Numbered from the stretch's first letter, positions 25,209 to 34,316 are shown. The stretch is 64,000 nucleotides of DNA from Hyphomicrobiales bacterium 4NK60-0047b (GCA_040367435.1 BAABWY010000001.1:62001-126000); one strand, 5' to 3'. Program-made: numbers and translations. The notes: a model not told the origin generated them from the sequence alone.

Positions 25209-25444
25209 ATGAGCCAAAGAAACATAGCGGGCCCTCGCATTAAAGAGGCACGATTAAAAACCAATACGAACCAAGCGGACTTAGCCGCTGCCCTTTCTGT
25301 TGATTATGACATCACGTTAGATCGGTCTGATATTTCCGAAATAGAAACCCAAGTCCGCGGCATCAAAGACTATGAACTGTGGATGCTATCGCCCAGATTT
25401 TAGACGTGGATGTAACTTGGTTGCTGCGCAGAGAAGAGGGGTGA
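25209..25444 (+). pseudogene. XRE-family HTH regulator with an apparent single-base frameshift
   Basis: The first frame starts at ATG 25209 (MSQRNIAGPRIKEARLK) and gives a Cro/C1-type helix-turn-helix with NQADLAAAL and RSDISEIE. It would end early at TAG 25401-25403. The next frame continues with VDAIAQILDVDVTWLLRREEG and stops at TGA 25442-25444, which is the expected C-terminal part of such small XRE proteins. Adding one G near 25380 (GAACTGTGG to GAACTGGTGG) restores one 78-79-residue protein. It is either a real one-base deletion that makes a pseudogene or a sequencing error. An alternative upstream ATG at 25179 has no clear ribosome binding site. Confidence 0.75.
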
Positions 25445-25929
25445 TTATTAGATGTGCCTCTTAAAAGCACCTTGTTTTTAACCCATTTCTTTTGGGGTTA
25501 GTTTTTTTATCAAAGACCACTTTTCTGGACAAAGCTGAACTAAATCAAAAACTCTATAATAGGCATACTTTGACCCAACTCAGACAAAGATAAAATCGTA
25601 TTTGATACTAACGACTTGCAGAATGTTCCTTAGATCTATCTGACGCTAACTTCATATCAATTTATTGTCCGTCCAATAAGAATTAGTCTGTCGAAACCTG
25701 TTATTTCATAAACGAAACTCAATTAAGAATCTGTCAAGTTTCTACTTATAAAAAACGATACAAAACATTGCTTTCAAAAGATCATTTATTAAGAAAACTG
25801 CACACATTAAGCATGATATTAAAAAACAACTTTGTGCTCCGGAAACAATGCTAAATTAAATAGAAGAGCCAATAGTAGATGACAAAAAAGCGGCTCTAAT
25901 TTCTTATGAACGTGTTGGGAGGATCATCA
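25445..25929. other. Intergenic region with no recognised gene
   Basis: About 480 AT-rich bases between the frameshifted regulator and the deaminase-like gene. I see no plausible coding frame and no strong hairpin. It presumably carries the promoter of the deaminase-like gene. Confidence 0.5.
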
Positions 25930-26451
25930 ATGCCACTAACCGACAAGGAAAAAAAAGACTACCTTATTAAATACCAAGCTGCTGTAAACTTGGCTCGTAT
26001 GAGTTTATTTGAATCTGAGGCCAAAACAGTAAGCGGTGGGAATGTTGCTGTTTTAGAAGTCTTTAATGATGAAACCAGAGTTTTTTCAGACAAAGCGTTT
26101 TCAAATAGTTCAGGCCTACCAAAAAACCTAAAAGCAAATTTAGCACCCTCAGTTCCTAAAACTGAGTTAGGTGATCTCGGCATCCCTAAAGGGCAACAAC
26201 ACGCCAACCATACAGAACCGAAGTTATGGAAAAAATTTGATTTACACAAAGCCTCAAAAAGTGACTTCAACAAGATCATACTGATCTCTGAAATGGATTG
26301 TTGTAAGTCATGCCTGAAAACCACAATTTCTGAACTGAGCGGCGTAACAGATTTAGTGGCTTTGAAAGGTAAAAACATAGAATTCATTGTCATAGAGCTA
26401 AACTCAAAAAAAGTCTCTTACGCACATGACTTAGTAGATAAGCTTTATTAA
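25930..26451 (+). CDS. Orphan deaminase-fold protein (HxE...CxxC)
   Basis: Predicted 173 residues from ATG 25930, which has GGAGG seven bases upstream; an earlier ATG at 25906 lacks one. A strand-like segment GGNVAVLEVF is followed by NHTEPKLWKKF (His94, Glu96) and, about 30 residues on, ILISEMDCCKSCLKTTI (Cys125, Cys128). His/Cys-x-Glu followed by Cys-x-x-Cys is the zinc and catalytic signature of the cytidine deaminase-like fold. The layout recalls the deaminases found at the tips of polymorphic toxins (for example YwqJ-like), but here there is no long trafficking region and no signal peptide. No immunity gene is obvious; the next gene encodes a large membrane protein. Substrate unknown. 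Confidence 0.6.
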   Translation: MPLTDKEKKDYLIKYQAAVNLARMSLFESEAKTVSGGNVAVLEVFNDETRVFSDKAFSNSSGLPKNLKANLAPSVPKTELGDLGIPKGQQHANHTEPKLWKKFDLHKASKSDFNKIILISEMDCCKSCLKTTISELSGVTDLVALKGKNIEFIVIELNSKKVSYAHDLVDKLY

Positions 26452-26500
26452 CGCAAAAACTGAAATCAACATGAATTGAGAGAAAGGACACTATGGTTAA

Positions 26501-28837
26501 ATGAAGTTCATAATTATTGGCATCATTGTTATCATCGCGATAATTGGCAGCTTCATTCAACGAAGGAAATACGCTTCTGACATAAAAGCCGCTGGTAACA
26601 ATCCTGATCTATGGGTCAAAGCAAATTGCGAAAGCAGTCATAGGTCAAAAGGGGTGTTTAAATTCCCGGAAGAAATTGATAAAAACACAATCTCTTGGAA
26701 CAGCTCTCCCCCTGAAAATGCAGTCCTTACCGAAAATAGTGAGAAAATTCGTTGGAACAGTGACAACGGAAAATGCAGTTACCATTTTGAGAGATCATGG
26801 CAATGTGAAGATAAAACAAAATTCATACAGCGCTCGCAATCCCATATTGTTTTATGCGGTCATTACCAAGATCCAAAAGATGACCCTCCAACAAAACCGC
26901 AAATCGAGCAACAAAATTTAGAAGAACCAACAAAGCCTAAAGGTTTTAAACATTATATATCATCTCTCAAATCACAGATCACCAATCTCACTGAAACCAT
27001 TTTCAATAGGGTTTCAAGACTACAAGTTCCAAAACTATCACTACCGACAAACGAACTAACGAGTGATACAACGCAAAAAAAAACAGCGCCCTTAATTTCA
27101 AAGCTTGAAAACAAGACCCAATATTTAAAACAAGACGCCTTTTGGTTGTCAGGCACAATATTGGTCACCATTTTTGCAAACCTGATTGCCTTGAAGCTAA
27201 AAATCACAGGGTTAATTTTTTTCTTACTCCACGCCTTTCTTACACTTTATTTGCTCCTTCTAATCGTCTCATTTATTTTACGTGTAACAGTTAAGCGACG
27301 CCTAAATCCACTTAGAACTTTAATCGCGACTTTTATTGCGGCCCCTTTTCTTCATTTTTCACAAATATTCCTGAGTGTATTCATTCGTGAATTTATCACT
27401 GACTATCAAACCGCCGATATCCTTGCCTACATTTCTTCAATACTGTTTTTAATCATCTCAGTTCCAATAATCTTGTTCATCGGCAAAAAGATAAAACTTA
27501 CGAAAAATAAAAGTCTCACCATTTTAAAAACCGTTTCAGGTCTCGTGATGTGTGATATTCTTTTCTTAGCCGCACTCGGGCCCAAAAAGGATTTGTATTT
27601 CTGGTTTGAATGGGGCGGGAGTTCTGCTCCCATCGGATTGATTTCAACCCTCATCGTTGTTTTCATAATCACCATGGCGTATCTCCTGCAACGCAAACAA
27701 CCATCAAGCATGATGATTTTCATTGCTGGGGGGCTGAGCGCGGGGCTGATTTTACGCGCCCTTGTTGATGTACACATCACGACACAAGATCTCTTAAAAA
27801 TATCAACTGACTTATCTGATTTTGTCTTTGCTGGCATTTGCGGTGCTTTGCTCGGAAGCGGCGCATTAATGTTAAAGCGGGTCTATGTCGATCAAGATCA
27901 TGAAGCCCGACAACGTTTTGTGCGCACACGCGGCGGATTATATATTCTCTATGCGGTCATGCCGGTTTTTATTTTGTTGTTCGTGGCCTCTAGCCTCAAT
28001 TCATTTATCAACAACGCGACAATTGAAACCGCAGCGATTGAGCATCGTATCTCCCTTCTCAAATATGACGCCCATCGAGCAAAACGCCATCTTAATGCGT
28101 ATAAAAGGCGCATGAATGAACGTGTGGAAGATGTTGTGCTCCTTGCAAAACAGGTGAAAATTGATATCAAAGAAAACACCAAACTCGTTAAAGATGAGGT
28201 CGAAAGAAATGTGAAAGTCGCTCAAAAAGTTGCCATTGACGTTGCCGATAAAGCTGTCGGGCAACTGGCAGAAACAGGCAAAGAAATATCCAATGCGTTG
28301 AGCAGTGCCTTCACAATACCAGACATTCCAACCCCCTTTGGTGACATTCCCGTGCCAGATCTTGGCATTGGTGATGCGATAAAGAATGCAGTTCTCGGAT
28401 TATTTCCAGATTTAAAAATTGAAAATCTTTTCTCTGGTTTTATCACCAGCATGACAGCTGATGTTGAAGCGCAACTGGCAGAACCCATAGAGCGGGCAGA
28501 AAAAATAAAAAATCATTTAATCCAAACAGCCAAGGCGCGCCATCAACGATTAAAAGATATTGAGCGACAAGCTGGAATAGATCTTGATAATTTAATTTCC
28601 GGTTTGAAATATGAAAAACAAAACGCTTATCGCCACATGCGCCAAAGCATCACACATTTTGTCAACATTGCTTATCATTTCTTGGTGTTCTTATTTTTTC
28701 TTGTTAGCGGAATGTTAGCCTTTCTTGTTTGGAGGGCGATAAACGCGCTTGCTATCATGATGGAGCGCATTGACCGTGGTTGGACAATGTTTACCAAGGG
28801 GCAAGACCCTGAAGAAGAAAATTTAAAAATTGCCTAG
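26501..28837 (+). CDS. Large multi-pass membrane protein of unknown function
   Basis: I do not recognise this 778-residue protein. It begins with a membrane helix (residues 2-19), then a polar part of about 190 residues with five cysteines, then about eight or nine hydrophobic segments between residues 213 and 500. A long charged helical region follows (about 505-715, with an internal Pro/Gly-rich PDIPTPFGDIPVPDLGIGD break), and a last membrane helix lies near 725-750. Such a layout suits a membrane-anchored scaffold or sensor. It starts 49 bases after the deaminase-like gene on the same strand and may share its transcript. No strong ribosome binding site was seen at the ATG. Confidence 0.75.
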   Translation: MKFIIIGIIVIIAIIGSFIQRRKYASDIKAAGNNPDLWVKANCESSHRSKGVFKFPEEIDKNTISWNSSPPENAVLTENSEKIRWNSDNGKCSYHFERSWQCEDKTKFIQRSQSHIVLCGHYQDPKDDPPTKPQIEQQNLEEPTKPKGFKHYISSLKSQITNLTETIFNRVSRLQVPKLSLPTNELTSDTTQKKTAPLISKLENKTQYLKQDAFWLSGTILVTIFANLIALKLKITGLIFFLLHAFLTLYLLLLIVSFILRVTVKRRLNPLRTLIATFIAAPFLHFSQIFLSVFIREFITDYQTADILAYISSILFLIISVPIILFIGKKIKLTKNKSLTILKTVSGLVMCDILFLAALGPKKDLYFWFEWGGSSAPIGLISTLIVVFIITMAYLLQRKQPSSMMIFIAGGLSAGLILRALVDVHITTQDLLKISTDLSDFVFAGICGALLGSGALMLKRVYVDQDHEARQRFVRTRGGLYILYAVMPVFILLFVASSLNSFINNATIETAAIEHRISLLKYDAHRAKRHLNAYKRRMNERVEDVVLLAKQVKIDIKENTKLVKDEVERNVKVAQKVAIDVADKAVGQLAETGKEISNALSSAFTIPDIPTPFGDIPVPDLGIGDAIKNAVLGLFPDLKIENLFSGFITSMTADVEAQLAEPIERAEKIKNHLIQTAKARHQRLKDIERQAGIDLDNLISGLKYEKQNAYRHMRQSITHFVNIAYHFLVFLFFLVSGMLAFLVWRAINALAIMMERIDRGWTMFTKGQDPEEENLKIA

Positions 28838-28881
28838 TCGCAGGATCTTAAAGTTCAATGTGCCTAAAACCAATTGATCTT

Positions 28882-29211
28882 TCAATCAGTCGCTTCTATG
28901 TGAAAATTAAAAATGGCAGGGCCCGTCCCATTCTGCGTTCTAGGTGAGATTTTGAAATCGTGAACATCAGGCCCTTGTGAGCCAGAGGTAGCAACTTCAA
29001 AGCGATAGTGGCTGACCGGATAAAGTGTTTCAAATTCACCGTTATCCTGTTGTAAACCGAAGAAGTATGTTTTAAGTGCCGTAAGGTCAGCTATTGAAAT
29101 GGTGTATCTATCTGTATCTGGAAAATTTGGATTTGGATGACCAAGGTCTCGGCGATTCTTAGAAGCAATCAGGCATTGTTTCAATTGATTTTTCGCTTCC
29201 TGCAAATCCAT
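28882..29211 (-). CDS. Small protein of unknown function
   Basis: Predicted 109 residues, unrecognised. The ATG at 29211 has AAAGGA eight bases upstream, which supports the start. There is no signal peptide and no membrane segment. The N-terminal third is helical and charged (EAKNQLKQCLIASKNRRDL); the rest looks beta-rich and ends in TGPAIFNFHIEATD. It converges with the 778-residue membrane protein gene and lies next to the insertion sequence, inside what looks like an accessory region. Confidence 0.6.
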   Translation of the reverse strand: MDLQEAKNQLKQCLIASKNRRDLGHPNPNFPDTDRYTISIADLTALKTYFFGLQQDNGEFETLYPVSHYRFEVATSGSQGPDVHDFKISPRTQNGTGPAIFNFHIEATD

Positions 29212-29535
29212 TAGTCATATCCTTTTAAAGTGAGAATGTTTCTGATGGCTCATAATGCACCCAGACGATGTTCTGAAAACGAGCCATATTTTTAAGTACA
29301 TGAATGAACGTCTATCATCCGATAATGATAGGGTAATTTCAAGGGGTTTATAAATTTAAAGTTTATTTGCAGATGAAATAATTATGAATGTTGGTTTTAG
29401 GGTCAGGTCTGAACTCACTATGGTGGAATTCACTATAGTGGCAGTAAACCCTCAAAATTCAATGATAGATGAGACTGTTTTTTTCTTGGGACAAGGGGGG
29501 CAAACAAAAGTGCAAATGGTCCGTTATTGATGCTG
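29212..29535. other. Intergenic region left of the insertion sequence
   Basis: No gene seen. It contains a short near-direct repeat, CACTATGGTGG and CACTATAGTGG, around 29418-29443. The right end of this gap meets the inserted element. Confidence 0.4.
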
Positions 29536-29610
29536 TGGACGGCTCCTCCCATCCGGCATCGTAATGTGCCAAAGTAGGTGTTTTAAGAACCGTTAGAGAA
29601 GGAGCCCTCC

Positions 29611-30651
29611 ATGAATAATATTAGCATCATTGGCATTGATATAGCCAAAAATGTTTTCCAAATTCACGGCATTGATGAAGAAGACAATGTTGTCGTTCGT
29701 CGTCAATTAAAACGTCGTCAGGTATTCCCATTTTTTATCAAACTTTCCCCATGCCTGATTGGCATGGAAGCTTGCGTTTCATCACATCACTGGGCGCGCG
29801 AACTTTCTAAACTTGGCCATGAAGTAAAATTAATGCCACCCCGTTATGTGAAGCCATATGTCAAGCGGAATAAAAATGATGCAGCAGACGCTGAGGCGAT
29901 TTGTGAAGCTGTGACAAGACCGAATATGAGGTTTGTTCCTATTAAAACGCGAGAACAACAATCGGTCCTAATGCTTCATCGAACCAGACATCTTTTTGTC
30001 CAACAACGCACAGCATTGATTAATGCGATCCGAGCGCATATGGCAGAGTTTGGGATTGTTGCTAGTGTGGGTCGCAATGGTGTGGAGGTTCTGCTTAAAA
30101 AGATTTTCACAGGTGATGATGATCGTATTCCTTTAACAGCATCTGAGTGCCTCAAGGCATTGGCTCAGCAGCTAGACTTTATAAAACTTCAAGTCATCAA
30201 AGCTGATAAAAAGATCCTTGCCTATCACAAAGCTAATGATCTTAGTAAACGGCTGGAGGCTGTTCCTGGTATTGGACCTGTAGTTGCAACAGCCCTTGTG
30301 GCCAGCATTCCAGATCCTCATATTTTCCGATCTGGACGAGATCTGAGTGCTTGGATTGGTTTAGTGCCAAAACAAAATTCAACAGGAGGAAAAGAACGCC
30401 TTGGGTCTATCTCCAAAGCGGGCAATAAATATTTACGCCGGCTGCTTGTTATCGTTGCCTTATCGGTTATTAAGAGGGCTAAGCAATTGGGTTACACACG
30501 TTACCCCTGGCTTGTGAAGTTGATGGAGCGAAGGCCTGTTAAAGTTGCCGCCATTGCTTTGGCCAATAAGATAGCACGGATTGTCTGGGCTATGATGGCG
30601 CGAAATCAGACATTTAAAACAGAGCTCTCAGGCAAACTAAAAATTGCTTAG
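29611..30651 (+). CDS. IS110-family (IS1111 group) transposase / DEDD recombinase
   Basis: 346 residues, the normal length for the family, and apparently intact. The RuvC-like DEDD part shows Asp10 (GIDIAKN), Glu53 (GMEAC), Asp90 and Asp93 (KNDAADAEAI). The C-terminal Tnp_IS110/IS116 part contains the helix-hairpin-helix-like VPGIGPVVATALVASI and the NSTGGKERLGSISKAGN motif, with Ser256 as the likely catalytic serine. FVPIKTREQQSVLMLHRTR is typical of the IS1111 branch. An AGAAGGAG site precedes the ATG. The enzyme recombines element ends with a target chosen by an RNA encoded in the element. Confidence 0.95.
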   Translation: MNNISIIGIDIAKNVFQIHGIDEEDNVVVRRQLKRRQVFPFFIKLSPCLIGMEACVSSHHWARELSKLGHEVKLMPPRYVKPYVKRNKNDAADAEAICEAVTRPNMRFVPIKTREQQSVLMLHRTRHLFVQQRTALINAIRAHMAEFGIVASVGRNGVEVLLKKIFTGDDDRIPLTASECLKALAQQLDFIKLQVIKADKKILAYHKANDLSKRLEAVPGIGPVVATALVASIPDPHIFRSGRDLSAWIGLVPKQNSTGGKERLGSISKAGNKYLRRLLVIVALSVIKRAKQLGYTRYPWLVKLMERRPVKVAAIALANKIARIVWAMMARNQTFKTELSGKLKIA

Positions 30652-30928
30652 GGTTCTTGGCTAAAGTTACCAACATGGAATGATCCATGTTTATCGAGGT
30701 TGGAAAGGGCAATTGATCGAATAACGCACCCACGCTAAGTCAGCCTAAAGATCGGGACAACCCATTCGTGCCATTGCGCCATTTATAAAGCGCGTGCTTT
30801 TGACCGGGCCCAATCTGCGGAGAGCATTATGGCCAGCAGCCATGTTGAAGCGCTGCACAAACAGGCCGGATACATGGCAGCTCTGACCTTAACTGGGGCA
30901 ATTTTGATCAAAAAATTCTTGACAACAC
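30652..30928 (+). ncRNA. Probable bridge (seek) RNA region of the insertion sequence
   Basis: This 277-base non-coding stretch lies between the transposase stop and the right inverted repeat. It is richer in GC than the flanks and contains short complementary segments (for example CATGGAATGATCCATG near 30672). In IS1111-group elements the RNA that pairs with donor and target DNA is encoded here. Exact RNA ends and guide loops cannot be set by eye. Confidence 0.5.
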
Positions 30929-30939
30929 GGAGCCGTCCA

Positions 30940-31302
30940 TACATGGCACACTGAGAAAATCATCTCTTGGAAAATTTATTACAAACATTCAGGACAACCA
31001 CAGAGATGAAATAATTGATGCTTTGGATTTTCTATTCCAAGGGTTTTAAAACCATTATTTTTTAGTTAAATATTCTGACACTCAATAGAAAAATCGTACA
31101 ACATTTTGTGTAACAAAACGTGCAACATATAAATTCTTAATTGCGATATTACTTATTAAAAACAATAACTTAATAAATATTCTCGTATAAGCAAAAATCC
31201 CTCCCTCTCCGCCATTATCTAAACTAAGCCCACAAAAAAGCCCCCATCATAAATGTTGAGAGCTAAAAATATTTTGAAGAATTAATAAACTGGCTAGCCA
31301 GC
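30940..31302. other. Intergenic region right of the insertion sequence
   Basis: A short open stretch 30954-31049 (ending DEIIDALDFLFQGF, then TAA) reads like the tail of a broken protein gene cut by the insertion, but no matching 5' part was found on the left side. The remaining 250 bases are AT-rich and hold nothing recognisable. Confidence 0.4.
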
Positions 31303-33333
31303 TTACCCCTCATCCAACCGCTTCAAAAATTCAATACGATCTCTCACTTGCGCCGCGCCTTCGCGGTGCGAGGCGCTGATCTCACCTAGATTATTAAGCG
31401 AGCGTTCAATGTTTCCGCTTTCAGCAAAAATATCCTCAACACGTTCCACAATGTTTTTGTAATATTCGCCTTCTTTAGCGGATTGCTCTTGCGTAACATC
31501 AATGATGTTACCAAGCTCATCCAACGAGGCTTCAATATTAGAAATGGAGCCCTGTGTTTTACCAAGCGAGTCTTTGGTATCACTTGCTAATTTTTTCACT
31601 TCACCAGCCACTACTGAAAAGCCCTTGCCAACCTCACCAGCACGCGCCGCCTCAATCGTCGCATTCAGCGCCAAGAGATTTGTCTGCCCAGTGATGTTAT
31701 CAATAATCGAGAGAACTTGACGAAGCGAGTTCAAAGATTGGCTCACATTGCCAAACTTCTCAGACAATTCATTCGCCGCCCCCTCTCGCTGTGATGTGTC
31801 AACCGCATCATTGCTAGACATCGCATCACGAACATTATTAATCACATCCCCAAAACCTGAAACTTCAGAAACAACACCCTCAATCTGTTGAGAGGCATTC
31901 AGATAATGCGCAATATCATCAACAACTTCACGGCGCATACCGTTCAGCATCTCGACCTGATTAAGTTTCCGGCGGGTGAAATACTCAAAAAAGCTCGCAT
32001 AATGAATTGGAAAATTATCAATCAGATCATCTTCATATGAATGATCAACATCAGAAAAGAAAGCAAGCGCCACCAGTGTCTGATTAATGTTCACCCCAAG
32101 CAGTTCACCAAAGGTCGAAAACCCAGCCGTTGGCGCCGGCCAAAGATCTTGCGCCCGGCTCAACTCATTCCCGTTATTCAACCGCCGTAATATACAGTCA
32201 TTCATTAAAACAGCAGATGGCTTCGGTTTCCCATCAAGAAAGCGCGCAATGTCATTCTTCGTATGGTCAATAAAATTAGTCGCCTGAAGTAAAAGCAACT
32301 CATCACCCCGGGCAATATCACAATAAAAAGTGATAACCTCAGCCTCGGTATCAATACCGGCAATCGAGCGAACAAAAATTTCACCGCCAATTTCAACACC
32401 GCACGTTCTATTCTGCAGCGCATCCATAAGCTGTTCAGGGTCCACCCCTAAACTTGTTGAAAGCGCTGTCACAAGTGATATCACTTCACCCGTGTTCGGC
32501 TCAATCACAGAGGTCACAGTTCTCTTATCAATATCCGCATCAACAACAACATATTTTTGATTGGTCTTTTGAAAATTATGGCTGCGCATCACACTATAAC
32601 GCTGACCAGGAGCTAACTTCACAAACGCCACCACAGCGTGATTTTCAAGTTGTTGCCGGCCATCAAATAATTTCGTCGTCACAAAATCCAATTTACCGCC
32701 AGCAGACCCACCAATGAAAAGACAAGGAAATTGATGACTATTGTAAACAGCTTCCATGAAATAGTTCTCAGAAAAAGAAAGCCCTTCAATAAAGGTCAAT
32801 GCAAAGCTGTCTTTAGCATCCAGCTTAAAAGAAGGATTAACCTGCCTGAGAGATGCGGTAATTTTCTCCACCCGCGCATCACGGCTCATATCACTCTGAC
32901 CAGAGCGCAAATCCTCACAAGATAGAGGAACCGAAAAAACTTCAACAGATTGCAGCAATTGCGGAGAAAAGATTTGCAAAACAACAGAGCGCCATTGATC
33001 CGGTGTATCACAATAAACTGTGCTGCCTTCATTAGTGCAAAGCTCACCAGCTGTTGTAGTGGCAATCACTTTAGAAGTGCCCGCCAACTGGTTAATTTTA
33101 CCAACAACATCACCAAAATTCACATTCGGAGAGACAAATGCAATAACAAGGGAAGCTTCCTGTCCATCAAAGAGAAAATCATCTCTAGAAACATTCCCTA
33201 AAAAATCATCTGTTAAAATAGAGCGCACCGGAGGCTGATCTATATTTACGTCCTTAATAGAAAGGTGTTCAGCTTCACTTTGCTCCACAGGCTCATCATC
33301 CATGGCTGGTGAATTTTTAAATCGTGATAGCAT
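31303..33333 (-). CDS. Soluble FIST-domain methyl-accepting chemotaxis protein
   Basis: 676 residues. The first two thirds match FIST sensory domains: FIST_N at about 60-260 (ATTTAGELCTNEG, FIEGLSFSENYFMEA, FIGGSAGGKLDF) and FIST_C at about 265-420. The C-terminal part is a methyl-accepting signalling domain with the conserved hairpin at about 537-585 (NLLALNATIEAARAGEVGKG). No membrane segment is present, so this is a cytoplasmic receptor, probably for a small intracellular ligand such as an amino acid. It should signal to CheA/CheW, none of which is in this window. The gene stands alone. Confidence 0.92.
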   Translation of the reverse strand: MLSRFKNSPAMDDEPVEQSEAEHLSIKDVNIDQPPVRSILTDDFLGNVSRDDFLFDGQEASLVIAFVSPNVNFGDVVGKINQLAGTSKVIATTTAGELCTNEGSTVYCDTPDQWRSVVLQIFSPQLLQSVEVFSVPLSCEDLRSGQSDMSRDARVEKITASLRQVNPSFKLDAKDSFALTFIEGLSFSENYFMEAVYNSHQFPCLFIGGSAGGKLDFVTTKLFDGRQQLENHAVVAFVKLAPGQRYSVMRSHNFQKTNQKYVVVDADIDKRTVTSVIEPNTGEVISLVTALSTSLGVDPEQLMDALQNRTCGVEIGGEIFVRSIAGIDTEAEVITFYCDIARGDELLLLQATNFIDHTKNDIARFLDGKPKPSAVLMNDCILRRLNNGNELSRAQDLWPAPTAGFSTFGELLGVNINQTLVALAFFSDVDHSYEDDLIDNFPIHYASFFEYFTRRKLNQVEMLNGMRREVVDDIAHYLNASQQIEGVVSEVSGFGDVINNVRDAMSSNDAVDTSQREGAANELSEKFGNVSQSLNSLRQVLSIIDNITGQTNLLALNATIEAARAGEVGKGFSVVAGEVKKLASDTKDSLGKTQGSISNIEASLDELGNIIDVTQEQSAKEGEYYKNIVERVEDIFAESGNIERSLNNLGEISASHREGAAQVRDRIEFLKRLDEG

Positions 33334-33485
33334 CTGTTCCTCGCATTAAAATCAATAAGGGTAATAAATATGGTAAATGAAATTTAAACACCCATTTAGG
33401 ACGTGCAAAGATTAAGAATGCATTGAGAAAAAAAGCCTACACTGCATATTCGAAACTAAAGTAGAACTAGGTGAAATAGATATCC

Positions 33486-34244
33486 ATGAATGAAAGCCAA
33501 ACCTTACAAAACATCGCCATTTTTGGTGCTAGCGGTACTATCGGCTCAGCTTTCACGAATCAGTTAGCTAATAAAAATAGCAAGGCAAACGTCTTTGCTT
33601 TCTCGCGTTCCGGCAAGCAATTTGAGTATGAAAATGTTCACTCACATACCTTTGACATAACCGATGAAAAATCAATTGAAACAGCCATAACAATCGCATC
33701 AGCAGAGGCCCCTCTAGACCTCGTTCTCATCACAACCGGTTTGCTTCATCAAAACCTGTCAGAAAAAACCACAAGAGAAAGCCTCGGGCCAGAAAAAGCA
33801 CTCATCGATCTATCATCAGATAAATTCAAACACCTGTTCGAAGTCAACACAATCGGCCCGGCACTCATCGCCAAACACGCCCTCCCCCAAATGAGAAAAG
33901 ACAAACCAAGCATCTTCGCGGCTCTCTCAGCCCGTGTCAGCAGCATAAGTGACAATCACCTAGGCGGTTGGTATGCATATCGCTCATCAAAAGCGGCTTT
34001 AAACATGATAATTAAAACCGCCAGCATTGAAATGAAACGACGAAATAAAAACCTAGTTGTAATCGGACTGCACCCAGGAACAGTAGATAGCGATCTATCA
34101 AAACCATTTCAGAAAAACACCCCAAAAGACAAACTCTTTTCTGCGGATCATTCTGTTACAAAAATGTTGGAAGTTCTGGAAGAACGAAAACCAGATGACA
34201 CAGGCAAACTGTTCGCTTGGGATGGACAAGAAATTCAATTCTAA
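33486..34244 (+). CDS. Short-chain dehydrogenase/reductase (C-factor-like)
   Basis: 252 residues with a Rossmann fold: nucleotide-binding GASGTIGSA at the N-terminus, the NTIGPALIAKH helix, SARVSSI and the catalytic YRSSK motif. The TGLLHQ sequence replaces the usual NNAG, and HPGTVDSDLSKPF follows, as in the CsgA/C-factor-like group of SDR enzymes. It should reduce or oxidise a small carbonyl or alcohol with NAD(P)H; the substrate cannot be told. It converges with the AcuI-like gene and they share the terminator at 34267-34291. Confidence 0.88.
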   Translation: MNESQTLQNIAIFGASGTIGSAFTNQLANKNSKANVFAFSRSGKQFEYENVHSHTFDITDEKSIETAITIASAEAPLDLVLITTGLLHQNLSEKTTRESLGPEKALIDLSSDKFKHLFEVNTIGPALIAKHALPQMRKDKPSIFAALSARVSSISDNHLGGWYAYRSSKAALNMIIKTASIEMKRRNKNLVVIGLHPGTVDSDLSKPFQKNTPKDKLFSADHSVTKMLEVLEERKPDDTGKLFAWDGQEIQF

Positions 34245-34266
34245 ACTACGTCAAGTCTCAACAAAA

Positions 34267-34291
34267 AAAGCCCCTAACAAGAAGGGGCTTT
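34267..34291. terminator. Bidirectional intrinsic terminator
   Basis: AAAGCCCC (34267-34274) pairs with GGGGCTTT (34284-34291) around a 9-base loop, with A-rich and T-rich flanks. It lies 22 bases after the SDR stop and 25 bases after the stop of the convergent AcuI-like gene. Confidence 0.85.
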
Positions 34292-34316
34292 CATTTAAAG
34301 ACTTACGTAGACAGAA

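Larger units (their letters stand above)
29536..30939 (+). mobile_element. IS110-family insertion sequence, IS1111 group
   Basis: An 11-bp perfect inverted repeat, TGGACGGCTCC (29536-29546) and GGAGCCGTCCA (30929-30939), flanks a single transposase gene. Inverted repeats close to, but not at, the very ends mark the IS1111 group. The 5' non-coding stretch inside the repeats is only about 64 bases, while the 3' stretch is about 277 bases; in this group the guide (bridge/seek) RNA is encoded on the 3' side. True tips may extend a few bases beyond the repeats. No target duplication is expected. Confidence 0.85.

Noticed and set aside
25959-26393. 144-codon minus-strand frame opposite the deaminase-like gene
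   Set aside because: The plus-strand product has the better ribosome binding site and the HxE...CxxC signature; the antisense product shows nothing.
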